This document shows, piece by piece, positions 29,404-37,761 of a DNA stretch of 64,000 nucleotides (the stretch's first letter is position 1; each line of letters begins with the position of its first letter). The DNA lies in NCBI GenBank assembly GCA_017437125.1, contig JAFSBV010000024.1, forward strand, positions 123,096 to 187,095, given 5' to 3'. The notes under the pieces are model-generated. The model was given only the letters and a program-made list of their open reading frames with translations, searched no databases and was not told where the DNA came from. The translations under genes and the position numbers were made by a program. This DNA comes from Bacteroidales bacterium. Its GTDB lineage: Bacteria > Bacteroidota > Bacteroidia > Bacteroidales > UBA932.

Positions 29404-29433
29404 TACTCCGGAGTCCCTATGGACTTCGGAGTA
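29404..29433 (+). terminator. Hairpin after rnfA
   Basis: A 13-bp stem with one G-U pair (29404-29416 with 29421-29433) and a 4-nt loop lies just after rnfA. The following T tract is weak. It most likely ends the rnf operon. Confidence 0.6.
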
Positions 29434-29443
29434 TATTGTTCAG

Positions 29444-32400
29444 ATGCATATGAACAAGAGGGCTTCAATTCTCATAATTACATTCTTTTCGTTTCTGTCG
29501 GCAAGCTGCGTACAGCCTGTCGCAGATATGTTCGGCGGTATTTCCGGTGTTGTCAAGGATTCCAGATCAAGTGAAACGATGAAGGATGTCAAGGTTGTGC
29601 TCTCTCCTGGAGGAACATCTCAGATAACAGGATCCGATGGAACCTTCTCATTTGAAAAACTGGAACCGACAGAATATACTCTGTCATTCAAGAAGAAAGG
29701 CTATTCGGATGAGATTCAGAAAGTGTCTGTAAAGCCAGGGCTTGTTTCCAGTGTTCATGTGTCAATGTCAGAGGTGATGCCGATTATGGAAGTTACGCCG
29801 GATGTACTTGATTTCGGATTGAACGTAAGCACTTTAGCTATCGATATCGTCAATTCTGGTAAAGGAACTCTTGAATGGGAAATCTCAGAGGGGGCGGAGT
29901 GGCTGGAGTGCAGCAAGACCAAGGGTATTACGGAAGAGCAGCCTACATCTGTTGTACTCAATGTCTCGCGTGACGGTCTCAAAGGAGGTAATCATTCTGA
30001 GACTCTTGTCGTTACATCGAATGGAGGCAGTTCAGTTATTGAAGTGAAGGTTGAAGTAAAGGAAGTGCATCCGCCTGGAGTATCTGTTGAAAAGGCAGAT
30101 GAAGTGACTTATGATAGTGCCCTTCTGAATGGAACTGTCTTTTCAGTAGGATCGTCAGACATTATTCGTCATGGATTCTGCTATGATACAGTTCGTGAGT
30201 TTGATTCGAACCCAAAGACAAAGGATCTGGGACCTTGCTCCGCTCCATATTCTTTTCAGATCCGTATTACAGAGTTAATGCCGGATACGAAGTATTATTA
30301 CAGATCTTTTGCAGAGAATCTTGACGGACTTTCATATAGCTCGGAGATTCTCGAGTTCAAGACATCGTTAAAACCAACTTTGCCCGAGGTCGTGACAGGG
30401 AATGTCACGGATATATCATCCGAAAGTGCATCTGTTTCTGGCTGTTTGACCTCATTAGGTAATCTACCTTCTGTTCAAAGTTATGGTCATGTGTGGAGTG
30501 CAGGCAGAACACCTGATCTTGATGATTATGACGGTATTGTAGATCTGGAAGAATCGTATGAGTTAAAGGAGTTTACAAATATTATGACTTCTCTGACTCA
30601 TGGAACAGAGTACTATGTAAGAGCCTACGCCGTAAACCAAATCGGAACATCTTATGGAAATGTTGTCAGGTTTACTACAGAAACGATTCCGTTGCCAGTC
30701 GTCACTACCGATGTGCTTTCATATATTTACGAAGAAAGTATTCGTGTTTATTCTTCTGCTGAGGGAGAAGGTATTTCCAGCTTTGGATATGTCTATTCTA
30801 CATCTCCTACTCCAACGATTGAAAATGCTGAAGTTGTTGAAGCAGATGGAAGTCCCGAAGATTTCCAGGCTCTTATCAGTGGTCTGAAAACCAATACGAT
30901 CTATTATATAAGAGCTTATGCTACGAATGCCGCTGGTACATCATACGGAGAAGAACTTGAAGCCAGGACAATGAGATATAAACCGCATATATCTCCTCCT
31001 CATGCTGACGAAAGATGGATTACCTGTAATTCAATACATTGCCAAGGTATAGTGCATGACGCTAATGATCATATTCTTGTTGAAGCCGGTTTCTGTTGGT
31101 CTGAAAAAGAATATATCAATCCTGAGGCTGAGTCTAATCTAAAGAGAGTTTCTGCATATTGGGACGATAATCATTCAGATTCTTTCGATTACGTGTTTTT
31201 TGCTGAAATAACAGGATTGAATCCGGACACGCAGTATTATATCTGTGCTTATGTCAAAAATGTTGAAGGCGAGATATTTTACAGTGATGTCACTTCAATA
31301 AGAACTTCAGAGCTTATAAATCCCCCTGTCGTATCTTCCGGTACTGCGGAAACCTCTTCCGATGATATGGTTTATGTATATGGAGCATCAGCAAGTGCCC
31401 CTAATGGAATTATTTCTGATTATGGCTTTGTTTATTCGACGACTCATATGCCGACAATTGCTGACTGTGATCTCTCCAATGTCGAAGTAATCGGCGCTGC
31501 AGATGAATTCAAGGCTTATATAAGCGGTTTGGAATCGAATACAAAGTATTATATCAGAGCATATGCATTAAACGAAGGGGGCATAGCATATGGTGAAGAG
31601 TTGGAAGCTGTTACGGCCAGACCTGACCCGGTCATTTCTTTTTCAGTTTATGGCATCGACAAGACTTCAGCCACTTTCAGCTGCAGTTTATCTGTTTCTA
31701 ACGGCCATGTAATAGAAGAAGCCGGTTTCTGCTGGTCTTCGACCAATCCAAATCCTGATATTTTCAACGCTTCGAACATCAAAGGTACGGAAAGTGGGAC
31801 GGTAGCATGGCAGTCTTATGTGAACAATTTGTCTGAGGATACGAAGTATTATGTAAGGGCATATGTCAGAAATTCCGAAGGTGCGGTCTTCTATAGTGAT
31901 GTGAGAACATTTACGACGCTGAGTTCTCCGAAGAATCATACTACTGGATTGCTGGCATATTATACTTTCGAGAATACTACAGTTAATATATTGGGTAGTT
32001 CATATAATGGTACGGGTAATAATGTTTCATATGTGAGTGGAGTTAATGGAACCAAGGCGTTGAAATTTGATTCCGAAAGCAGTAGCTTTATTGTATCTTC
32101 TCCAATGATTGACGATGATGAATATAGTATATCGTTTTGGGTCAAAGGGATGTATAACGGCCATATTTATAGTGTAAAATCTTCACATTCTGTATTTGAA
32201 TATACTCAAATCCTTTCTATGTATAAGAATCAGTTCAAGTATATGAGATGGATGACTTATCCAGACTATTATAATAGTTTGAGAGGATTTACGCATAACA
32301 TGATTGATGACTCAAGTTGGCATATGATCACATTCATATCAGAGAAGACTACAAACAAGAATATCTTAAGATTATCTTTATATATTGATGGAGAATTGGC

Positions 32401-32590
32401 TGATATCATTAATCATAACTATGATGATGGCGTCATGAATACCGGTGTGAAGTTCATGTTTGGTGGAGCGATCGACACTAATGGATTGACGGATCTTAAC
32501 GGTGTCATGATGACTATCGATAATCTCAGAGTTTATACCAATGTATTGAGTGCTGATGCTGTTAAACAGATATTCGAATATGAAAAATAA
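29444..32590 (+). CDS. Giant surface lipoprotein: carboxypeptidase-regulatory, BACON, fibronectin-like repeats, LamG-like
   Basis: Lipoprotein of 1048 residues with the acylated cysteine probably at position 22 (FLSASC). Domains in order: carboxypeptidase-regulatory-like (about 33-112), BACON (about 113-205), roughly six fibronectin-like repeats (about 210-825), each ending in a YYxRAYAxNxxGxxYG-type motif, and a LamG/concanavalin-like domain (about 835-1048). BACON and LamG domains often bind glycans; no catalytic domain is visible. It is paralogous to the 960-residue protein at 37762, which lies at the other end of the same cluster. Codon use turns AT-rich in the middle and end. ATGs at 29444 and 29450 are both possible. 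Confidence 0.85.
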   Translation: MHMNKRASILIITFFSFLSASCVQPVADMFGGISGVVKDSRSSETMKDVKVVLSPGGTSQITGSDGTFSFEKLEPTEYTLSFKKKGYSDEIQKVSVKPGLVSSVHVSMSEVMPIMEVTPDVLDFGLNVSTLAIDIVNSGKGTLEWEISEGAEWLECSKTKGITEEQPTSVVLNVSRDGLKGGNHSETLVVTSNGGSSVIEVKVEVKEVHPPGVSVEKADEVTYDSALLNGTVFSVGSSDIIRHGFCYDTVREFDSNPKTKDLGPCSAPYSFQIRITELMPDTKYYYRSFAENLDGLSYSSEILEFKTSLKPTLPEVVTGNVTDISSESASVSGCLTSLGNLPSVQSYGHVWSAGRTPDLDDYDGIVDLEESYELKEFTNIMTSLTHGTEYYVRAYAVNQIGTSYGNVVRFTTETIPLPVVTTDVLSYIYEESIRVYSSAEGEGISSFGYVYSTSPTPTIENAEVVEADGSPEDFQALISGLKTNTIYYIRAYATNAAGTSYGEELEARTMRYKPHISPPHADERWITCNSIHCQGIVHDANDHILVEAGFCWSEKEYINPEAESNLKRVSAYWDDNHSDSFDYVFFAEITGLNPDTQYYICAYVKNVEGEIFYSDVTSIRTSELINPPVVSSGTAETSSDDMVYVYGASASAPNGIISDYGFVYSTTHMPTIADCDLSNVEVIGAADEFKAYISGLESNTKYYIRAYALNEGGIAYGEELEAVTARPDPVISFSVYGIDKTSATFSCSLSVSNGHVIEEAGFCWSSTNPNPDIFNASNIKGTESGTVAWQSYVNNLSEDTKYYVRAYVRNSEGAVFYSDVRTFTTLSSPKNHTTGLLAYYTFENTTVNILGSSYNGTGNNVSYVSGVNGTKALKFDSESSSFIVSSPMIDDDEYSISFWVKGMYNGHIYSVKSSHSVFEYTQILSMYKNQFKYMRWMTYPDYYNSLRGFTHNMIDDSSWHMITFISEKTTNKNILRLSLYIDGELADIINHNYDDGVMNTGVKFMFGGAIDTNGLTDLNGVMMTIDNLRVYTNVLSADAVKQIFEYEK

Positions 32591-32780
32591 AGCAGAGACA
32601 ATATTAGAACAGGCGGAGGAACTGAGACGGAATGCCAGATTCGGAGAAGCAATCAACTTCTACAGGGCAGCGGCGGAGGCTCCGGACGCCACAGAGGAGA
32701 TAAAAAGAAAATCCCTTGCATCCGTAGAATTGATACAAGAGATAAACGGTTTTGTAAATGTCGATCTTATGAATCCATAA
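32580..32780 (+). CDS. Small TPR-like protein
   Basis: Protein of 66 residues, starting MKNKAETILEQAEELRRN and ending VDLMNP. The sequence AEELRRNARFGEAINFYRAAAE looks like one TPR helix pair, followed by a third helix. I recall short proteins of this type, often ending in a similar D-L-x-N-P, in other Bacteroidetes; their function is unknown. The start ATG overlaps the end of the upstream lipoprotein gene by 11 bp. Its final codons form part of a terminator hairpin. Confidence 0.72.
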   Translation: MKNKAETILEQAEELRRNARFGEAINFYRAAAEAPDATEEIKRKSLASVELIQEINGFVNVDLMNP

Positions 32781-32796
32781 GACCGACATTTTTTCT
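32757..32796 (+). terminator. Intrinsic terminator after the small TPR-like gene
   Basis: A 15-bp stem with one mismatch (32757-32771 with 32776-32790), a 4-nt loop and a run of T's. It overlaps the last codons of the gene at 32580. Confidence 0.8.
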
Positions 32797-32807
32797 GTAT
32801 TAATTAC

Positions 32808-32815
32808 TACCTTTG
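32808..32815 (+). promoter_or_regulatory. -7 box of the envelope cluster
   Basis: TACCTTTG ends 5 bp before the ATG at 32821, matching the TAnnTTTG element. It would start transcription of the cluster from the transglutaminase-like gene onwards. No clear TTG at 19-20 bp. Confidence 0.55.
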
Positions 32816-32820
32816 CAGTC

Positions 32821-34251
32821 ATGTTTTCAGGCTTTAAGAATCAGTGTTTCAGATATCTTCTTGGTGTTATTCTTCTGTTGGTCTCCGGTCAGGTCTCTGC
32901 CCAGAGTCTGCAGGAGTCGATAAAGGCTGCCCAGAATCTTTACAAGTCAAGTCTGAGGTCTTCTGTCGCGGTCAAAAGCAATCCCTATGCTGAGTTCCCG
33001 AAGATAAGACCGGAAGTCTTTTCTCCGGGAAAACGTCCTTCTCAGCTGCTGACAATGGAATATGAGGTTACGCGTACCGGCGGTCTGTTTGCGAACCCCG
33101 GCAGATATGCGGTAATGAAGTTCGAAGAAGATGAAGATCTTGATCATCAGAAAATTATTACCGGATTCAACGGTTATAGAATTTCCATACGTTTTGTTCC
33201 GGAATGCGCTGTACATATAGAAAACGTTTCCGAGGAACATCTTGAGTCTGTATGGCAGCATCTGTCCGTTAGCCCATTAGGGCCTACCTTGAATGATATA
33301 GTCAAGGCCGGCAGATATCTTAATCTTTCGGACTGGAGTATGGTGAATTTCGTTGAAGCATTTTCCGACTCAGTTTTCGAAGGGCCTGAGATGCGGAAGG
33401 AAAGTGTCATGCTGCAGGTATTCCTTCTGCACAGTCTTGGCTTCCGTGTATGTCTGGCACATGATGAAGCTGGTAATCTTTATCGTCTTATATCCTCTGA
33501 TGCCGCTTTGAACGGAACACGGGAATTCTATGAAGATGGTGTTCCTTACAGCCTGTTCGGCGGATCTGACGACCTGAAACTCTCATTATGCTTTTTCGAC
33601 GGTCACGGAAAATATCCGGTCAGTATGGCGATCAATCCTGATGAGATCTTCTATTCCGAGTATGGTGACACCCGTCTATTTGTTTCTGACAATTATCCCG
33701 AGCTCTCTGTTGCAGTACCTGTCAATACTGTCCTTAAGAACTTTTATGAGAGTTTTCCGATATATCATACGAATGATAACCCTTTGACGGAATTCTATTA
33801 TCGTGCATCGGCAAATATGCCGAGAGAGATTGTGGAAGCTGTATATCCGACTTTAGCCGCGGCTCTCAACGGAAAATCCCATGTCGATGCCTTGAACATG
33901 TTGCTGGATTTCGTCCAGACAGCATTCAGATATGAGATCGACAATGACAGATGGAAAGGGGAGCGCTTCTTTTTCCCGGGTGAGATATGGTATCATGATG
34001 TGTGCGACTGTGATGACAAGGCGATATTGTTTTCACGGCTTGTACGGGATATCATGAAACTTGATGTGGCACTGGTGTTCTGGCCTGGCCACCTTTCCTG
34101 CGCCGTGGAAACGGATGAGCCGCTTGCCGGATATATGTATGACGTGTCGGGACGGAAATATATCTCATGTGATCCTACAATGCCTGGCGCACGTGTCGGA
34201 GATGTGATGGAAACACTTAAAGATAAGAAGGCAAGTCTGATAATCTTGTAA
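32821..34251 (+). CDS. Secreted transglutaminase-like protein
   Basis: Exported protein of 476 residues with a signal peptide ending near VSAQS. The C-terminal part has a transglutaminase/papain-like triad: Cys397 in CDCDDKA, His424 in WPGHLSCAV and Asp451 in SCDPT. The spacing between the three is 27 residues each. The N-terminal 300 residues are not recognised. Family members act as proteases, peptidoglycan amidases or crosslinking enzymes, so the substrate is open. It begins a tight run of genes (5 bp to the next). Confidence 0.75.
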   Translation: MFSGFKNQCFRYLLGVILLLVSGQVSAQSLQESIKAAQNLYKSSLRSSVAVKSNPYAEFPKIRPEVFSPGKRPSQLLTMEYEVTRTGGLFANPGRYAVMKFEEDEDLDHQKIITGFNGYRISIRFVPECAVHIENVSEEHLESVWQHLSVSPLGPTLNDIVKAGRYLNLSDWSMVNFVEAFSDSVFEGPEMRKESVMLQVFLLHSLGFRVCLAHDEAGNLYRLISSDAALNGTREFYEDGVPYSLFGGSDDLKLSLCFFDGHGKYPVSMAINPDEIFYSEYGDTRLFVSDNYPELSVAVPVNTVLKNFYESFPIYHTNDNPLTEFYYRASANMPREIVEAVYPTLAAALNGKSHVDALNMLLDFVQTAFRYEIDNDRWKGERFFFPGEIWYHDVCDCDDKAILFSRLVRDIMKLDVALVFWPGHLSCAVETDEPLAGYMYDVSGRKYISCDPTMPGARVGDVMETLKDKKASLIIL

Positions 34252-34256
34252 TTGAT

Positions 34257-35609
34257 ATGCCTATGAAAAAGAAAAAGACCTTATGGGGCTTGGCAGGATA
34301 TGCTGCCTTGATTTCGATTCTGCTGGTGTCAGCCTGCGTCGTTTATTGGAATCTCCCTTTTACATATGGAGTCGGTGATTTACAGATATCATTATTGGCT
34401 AAGCTGAAGGATCTGGTCTCTCCTCCGGATCCGGACAATGATGTAGTGCTTGTAGATGTAGCTTACGATAAGGTTGTTGTCCCTAATTATGAAATACGCG
34501 ATGGTTCTGCATTCAGATCGGGTGACAAGGTTATTGTGGATAGAGGTGAGCTGGCTGCTTTCTTGAGTTATCTGAAAGAGATCGATAATTACAAGTATGT
34601 GGTATGTGATATCTCAATAAACGCCAGATATCAGACTGATCATGACGAAGAACTGTTTTCTACCATATCATCAATGCGTGATGTTGTAGTAGCGGCATCC
34701 GATTCCATTCCTGAGCAGCTTGTTTCCAAAACCGTCTTTGCCGGATACGAAGTGATGAAAGGTGGCGATGATTATATGAAATACAGCTGTATGATAGATG
34801 GACGTGAGAACATCGCTCTCAGGATGTGGAAGGATATTACCGGAGGAACGTATGAAGAGAAGTCATGGGGAATATCGATGAATGGGAAAAGATGTCTGAA
34901 TTCATTTGTCCCATATACCAGGTTTGCCGTATATGATACCATCAGTGATGAAGGATATGAAAACAACAGCGGTGTGAATCAATATGATGGCGTAATCAAT
35001 AATCTGGGTAAAATGGTGGCTGATCTTCCCTCGAATCCGTTTGGGGATGCTATGTTCAAGGACAAGATCATTCTGATAGGATCCTGGAGGGAAGAAGATC
35101 AGCATGACACTGTGGTCGGAAGTCAGTCGGGATTGTCCATAATTTATAATGCATATCTGGCATTGGTGAACGGAGACAATCATCTTCCGTTCTTTATCTA
35201 TCTGATACTGTTTCTCTTGTTCTGGGTGGAATCGGTCTTTCTGTTAAGAAAGATATACAGGACACAGATCAGAAGCCTGGTGTTTTCAAGATATGGACTC
35301 GTGGCCTGGACAGGTCGTGTGATGACTTCCGGCATCAAGTGCAGGAATGCCGCTTTGAACCTTCTTCTGTCTGTCGTCCTGTACTTCTTGTCCTATAGTT
35401 TCCCGATTTTTATTGTGGCTGCTGTCATCTATGTTTCGAATGAACTGTTTGTAAATGCCTTCATTATCGGTCTGGTGTTTTCTTTTCTCGACAGTCTTCT
35501 TGGTGAGGTCATGGCTATAGATTATAAGAAGATCGACAGGAGAAGGAAAAAGAAGATGAAGGATAAAAGAAATACAGCCAAGAAAAATTGGGCTACAGGC
35601 CTTGCATAA
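34257..35609 (+). CDS. CHASE2-domain membrane protein without an output domain
   Basis: Membrane protein of 450 residues. One N-terminal membrane segment (about 14-32) is followed by a periplasmic region whose start (DNDVVLVDVAYD) and end (KDKIILIGSW ... YNAYLALVNGD) match the CHASE2 sensor domain. C-terminal membrane segments follow (about 310-332 and two more between 360 and 425), then a basic tail of Lys and Arg. CHASE2 is normally joined to a kinase, cyclase or other signalling domain; none is present here. A start at 34263 is also possible. It lies between the transglutaminase-like and unknown exported genes. Confidence 0.72.
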   Translation: MPMKKKKTLWGLAGYAALISILLVSACVVYWNLPFTYGVGDLQISLLAKLKDLVSPPDPDNDVVLVDVAYDKVVVPNYEIRDGSAFRSGDKVIVDRGELAAFLSYLKEIDNYKYVVCDISINARYQTDHDEELFSTISSMRDVVVAASDSIPEQLVSKTVFAGYEVMKGGDDYMKYSCMIDGRENIALRMWKDITGGTYEEKSWGISMNGKRCLNSFVPYTRFAVYDTISDEGYENNSGVNQYDGVINNLGKMVADLPSNPFGDAMFKDKIILIGSWREEDQHDTVVGSQSGLSIIYNAYLALVNGDNHLPFFIYLILFLLFWVESVFLLRKIYRTQIRSLVFSRYGLVAWTGRVMTSGIKCRNAALNLLLSVVLYFLSYSFPIFIVAAVIYVSNELFVNAFIIGLVFSFLDSLLGEVMAIDYKKIDRRRKKKMKDKRNTAKKNWATGLA

Positions 35610-35632
35610 TACCGTACTAAGGCCTAATTTTG
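35602..35632 (+). promoter_or_regulatory. Internal promoter of the envelope cluster
   Basis: TTG (35602-35604) and TAATTTTG (35625-35632) are separated by 20 bp, a close match to the Bacteroidetes consensus. It overlaps the last codons of the CHASE2 gene and lies about 25 bp upstream of the ATG at 35658. Confidence 0.7.
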
Positions 35633-35657
35633 TTGATTGATAATCATTTGTTCAAAT

Positions 35658-36359
35658 ATGAAATATATTCTGTTGACATTGATATTTCCATTCTTATGGT
35701 TTTTGAATGGGGATGATAAGGGAAGGTATCTGATACTGGAGTTTTCCGTAGGTTATGATAGAATCATGATTGATTCTAAGGAAAAAAAGAAAGGTGACAG
35801 CTTTTCTTTAGAGTCAACGATTGAGTGGAAGGATAAGCTGGTATTGCGCACATATGATACGCAGGCCAATAAGATAGTCTATCTCAGTCAGACTTCATTT
35901 GAATCGAAGAAAAAACATACTTTGAATGACTTCAAAGATCCGAAAGTGATTGTTACCGCTGTTTCCAGTGATGTGGAATATGAAATCAAGGCTCCGGTTT
36001 ATAATCTGGAATATATCCATGAGGGTAAGGAATACAGAACGGAACTTGTCAAGGGAATGTCGCTGAAGGATTATCCTGAAGCATTGTCTCTTCTCGGGCA
36101 GAAGAAATCAGAGGACGGCAAAGTCGAGGATATTCTTATTACGGATGACTTCAAGGGGTTTATCGGAGCTTTGTATGACGCTTCCGTAAAGGCGAAAGGT
36201 ACTCTTTCTTTATTCCCGGAGACTTTTTTAACGGGTGAAAACGAGAATCAGATGAGAACAGACTATATGTCCCTGATAAATGATTATATCGACGAGACAT
36301 ACTACCATATAGACTATAATTTTACTGATCTTGAGCTGTTCCTGTCACTCAAACTATAG
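35658..36359 (+). CDS. Exported protein of unknown function
   Basis: Protein of 233 residues that I do not recognise. It has a hydrophobic N-terminus (YILLTLIFPFLWFLNG) that should be a signal peptide or anchor, followed by a charged, beta-rich region and a more helical C-terminal half. No motif was found. The ATG at 35658 is chosen because the hydrophobic segment starts there and it fits the promoter upstream. It sits inside the envelope cluster, 2 bp before the LPP20-like gene. Confidence 0.65.
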   Translation: MKYILLTLIFPFLWFLNGDDKGRYLILEFSVGYDRIMIDSKEKKKGDSFSLESTIEWKDKLVLRTYDTQANKIVYLSQTSFESKKKHTLNDFKDPKVIVTAVSSDVEYEIKAPVYNLEYIHEGKEYRTELVKGMSLKDYPEALSLLGQKKSEDGKVEDILITDDFKGFIGALYDASVKAKGTLSLFPETFLTGENENQMRTDYMSLINDYIDETYYHIDYNFTDLELFLSLKL

Positions 36360-36361
36360 AT

Positions 36362-36937
36362 ATGAAAAAACTGATACTATATTTCTTATGCGCCATCTCC
36401 CTTGTTTCATGCGGATCGATGGGAAAGGCAGGCCTTGGCGTTCACAAGGCTGAATCACCTGCGCAGATTTACGCAGAGGATATCAACAGAACTACAATGC
36501 GCGCCTGGGCCTCATATTCAGGCTTGCCACAGATGAACCTTGAGGCATATGCTGCTGCAGCTGCAAGAGCTGTTCTTGCTGAGCATACATCTGCTCTTGT
36601 CTCCCGTACAATCAAGGAGTCGGAGAAAGGCATGATCGTCGCTGAGTCAGAACTTAAATCCGTGTCAAAGGAAACGATTGCGGGCAGCAGAGTGGTAATA
36701 TCGGACAGATATGTCAATAGGGATGGTTCGGAAACATGCTATCTTGCAGTGGAGATCAGCATAGATGATATAATCATGAATATCCGTCATTCGCAAATGA
36801 TCCAGGATGCCATATCAAAGGCCACCGGAGGACATGTTGTTGATTTTGACGATGATGATTTCGCAAGAATCATGTCTGAATCCTTCAACAGCATCAAGGA
36901 AGAGAGTAATTTTTTAGATGTTTCGTTTCTGCCATGA
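36362..36937 (+). CDS. LPP20-like lipoprotein
   Basis: Lipoprotein of 191 residues with the acylated cysteine at position 17 (SLVSCGS). After a short linker it has a helix-rich segment followed by strands (RVVISDRYVNRDGSETCYLA) that resemble the LPP20/FlgO-type fold. The assignment is by pattern and is tentative. Its stop codon overlaps the next start by 4 bp, so translation is probably coupled. Confidence 0.65.
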   Translation: MKKLILYFLCAISLVSCGSMGKAGLGVHKAESPAQIYAEDINRTTMRAWASYSGLPQMNLEAYAAAAARAVLAEHTSALVSRTIKESEKGMIVAESELKSVSKETIAGSRVVISDRYVNRDGSETCYLAVEISIDDIIMNIRHSQMIQDAISKATGGHVVDFDDDDFARIMSESFNSIKEESNFLDVSFLP

Positions 36938-37755
36938 GAAAGTTTCTGATCTGTTATGCTGGTCTTATGCTGCTGGCTGTTTCGGTGCTATCGGAAACAG
37001 CTGGAGCACAGAATGACCGCCTGAAGCCGTTGTGGCTGAAAAAAGCACCGGAATCAATGTCCCGGAATGTCGAGTTTGTTTCTGTGACAGTTTATTCCGA
37101 TGATTCTCAGGCTTTGCCTGCGACGGCTTTAGGAGCCTTGGCAGACAGGCTTCCTTCAGACTGGAATGTGAGCAGGTACGTTTCTGCAGAAGAGGATGAT
37201 GATGTCCGTTTCTCTCTTGGAAATACCGATGGAACTTCCGTTCAGACCGGAAAGATTAAGGTGACCGCTGACGGAGGCAATTCGATGATCAATTGTGCAT
37301 TGGTTGATGACTATAGAGAGGTGACAAATGGAGTCATCCGCTATAATGCACTTTATCAGGTCGCAAGAACTGAAGATACACCGTTTCTTGAAACCGTCAA
37401 GACATATCAGTACGGTACCAGGGAAACCCTGCTTTCCATTGTGCCCGGACTGGGGCAGTTCCGTAAGGGAGATCCGTTGAAGGGTGGTCTGTTCCTCGGA
37501 GGCTGTGCTTTAGGAGCGATCGGCATTATAGTTACGGAGACACAGCGTCAGGCATATGTTTCACAAATGTCGCAGGTGCATGATGCCAGCATCCTACGTC
37601 AGCTGGATGCCCGGCAGAAGAACATGGGAGTCGCAAGAAATATATGCATAGGTGCTACCGCGGCAGTATATCTATGGAATCTGATTGATGCTGCAGTCGC
37701 TCCCGGAGCAAGAAGAATCGTGATAACAGGAAATTCTATTCAATATAACTTTTAA
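36934..37755 (+). CDS. Exported protein with C-terminal membrane segments
   Basis: Protein of 273 residues with a signal peptide ending around AGAQN. The first half is of unknown fold. The second half resembles DUF5683-type membrane proteins: SIVPGLGQFRKGDPLKGG, a hydrophobic helix (about 188-203), and a second one near 230-245. The P-G-x-G-Q-x-x-x-G motif is typical of that family. It is translationally coupled to the LPP20-like gene and followed 6 bp later by the second giant lipoprotein. Function unknown. Confidence 0.65.
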   Translation: MRKFLICYAGLMLLAVSVLSETAGAQNDRLKPLWLKKAPESMSRNVEFVSVTVYSDDSQALPATALGALADRLPSDWNVSRYVSAEEDDDVRFSLGNTDGTSVQTGKIKVTADGGNSMINCALVDDYREVTNGVIRYNALYQVARTEDTPFLETVKTYQYGTRETLLSIVPGLGQFRKGDPLKGGLFLGGCALGAIGIIVTETQRQAYVSQMSQVHDASILRQLDARQKNMGVARNICIGATAAVYLWNLIDAAVAPGARRIVITGNSIQYNF

Positions 37756-37761
37756 AAGGAC

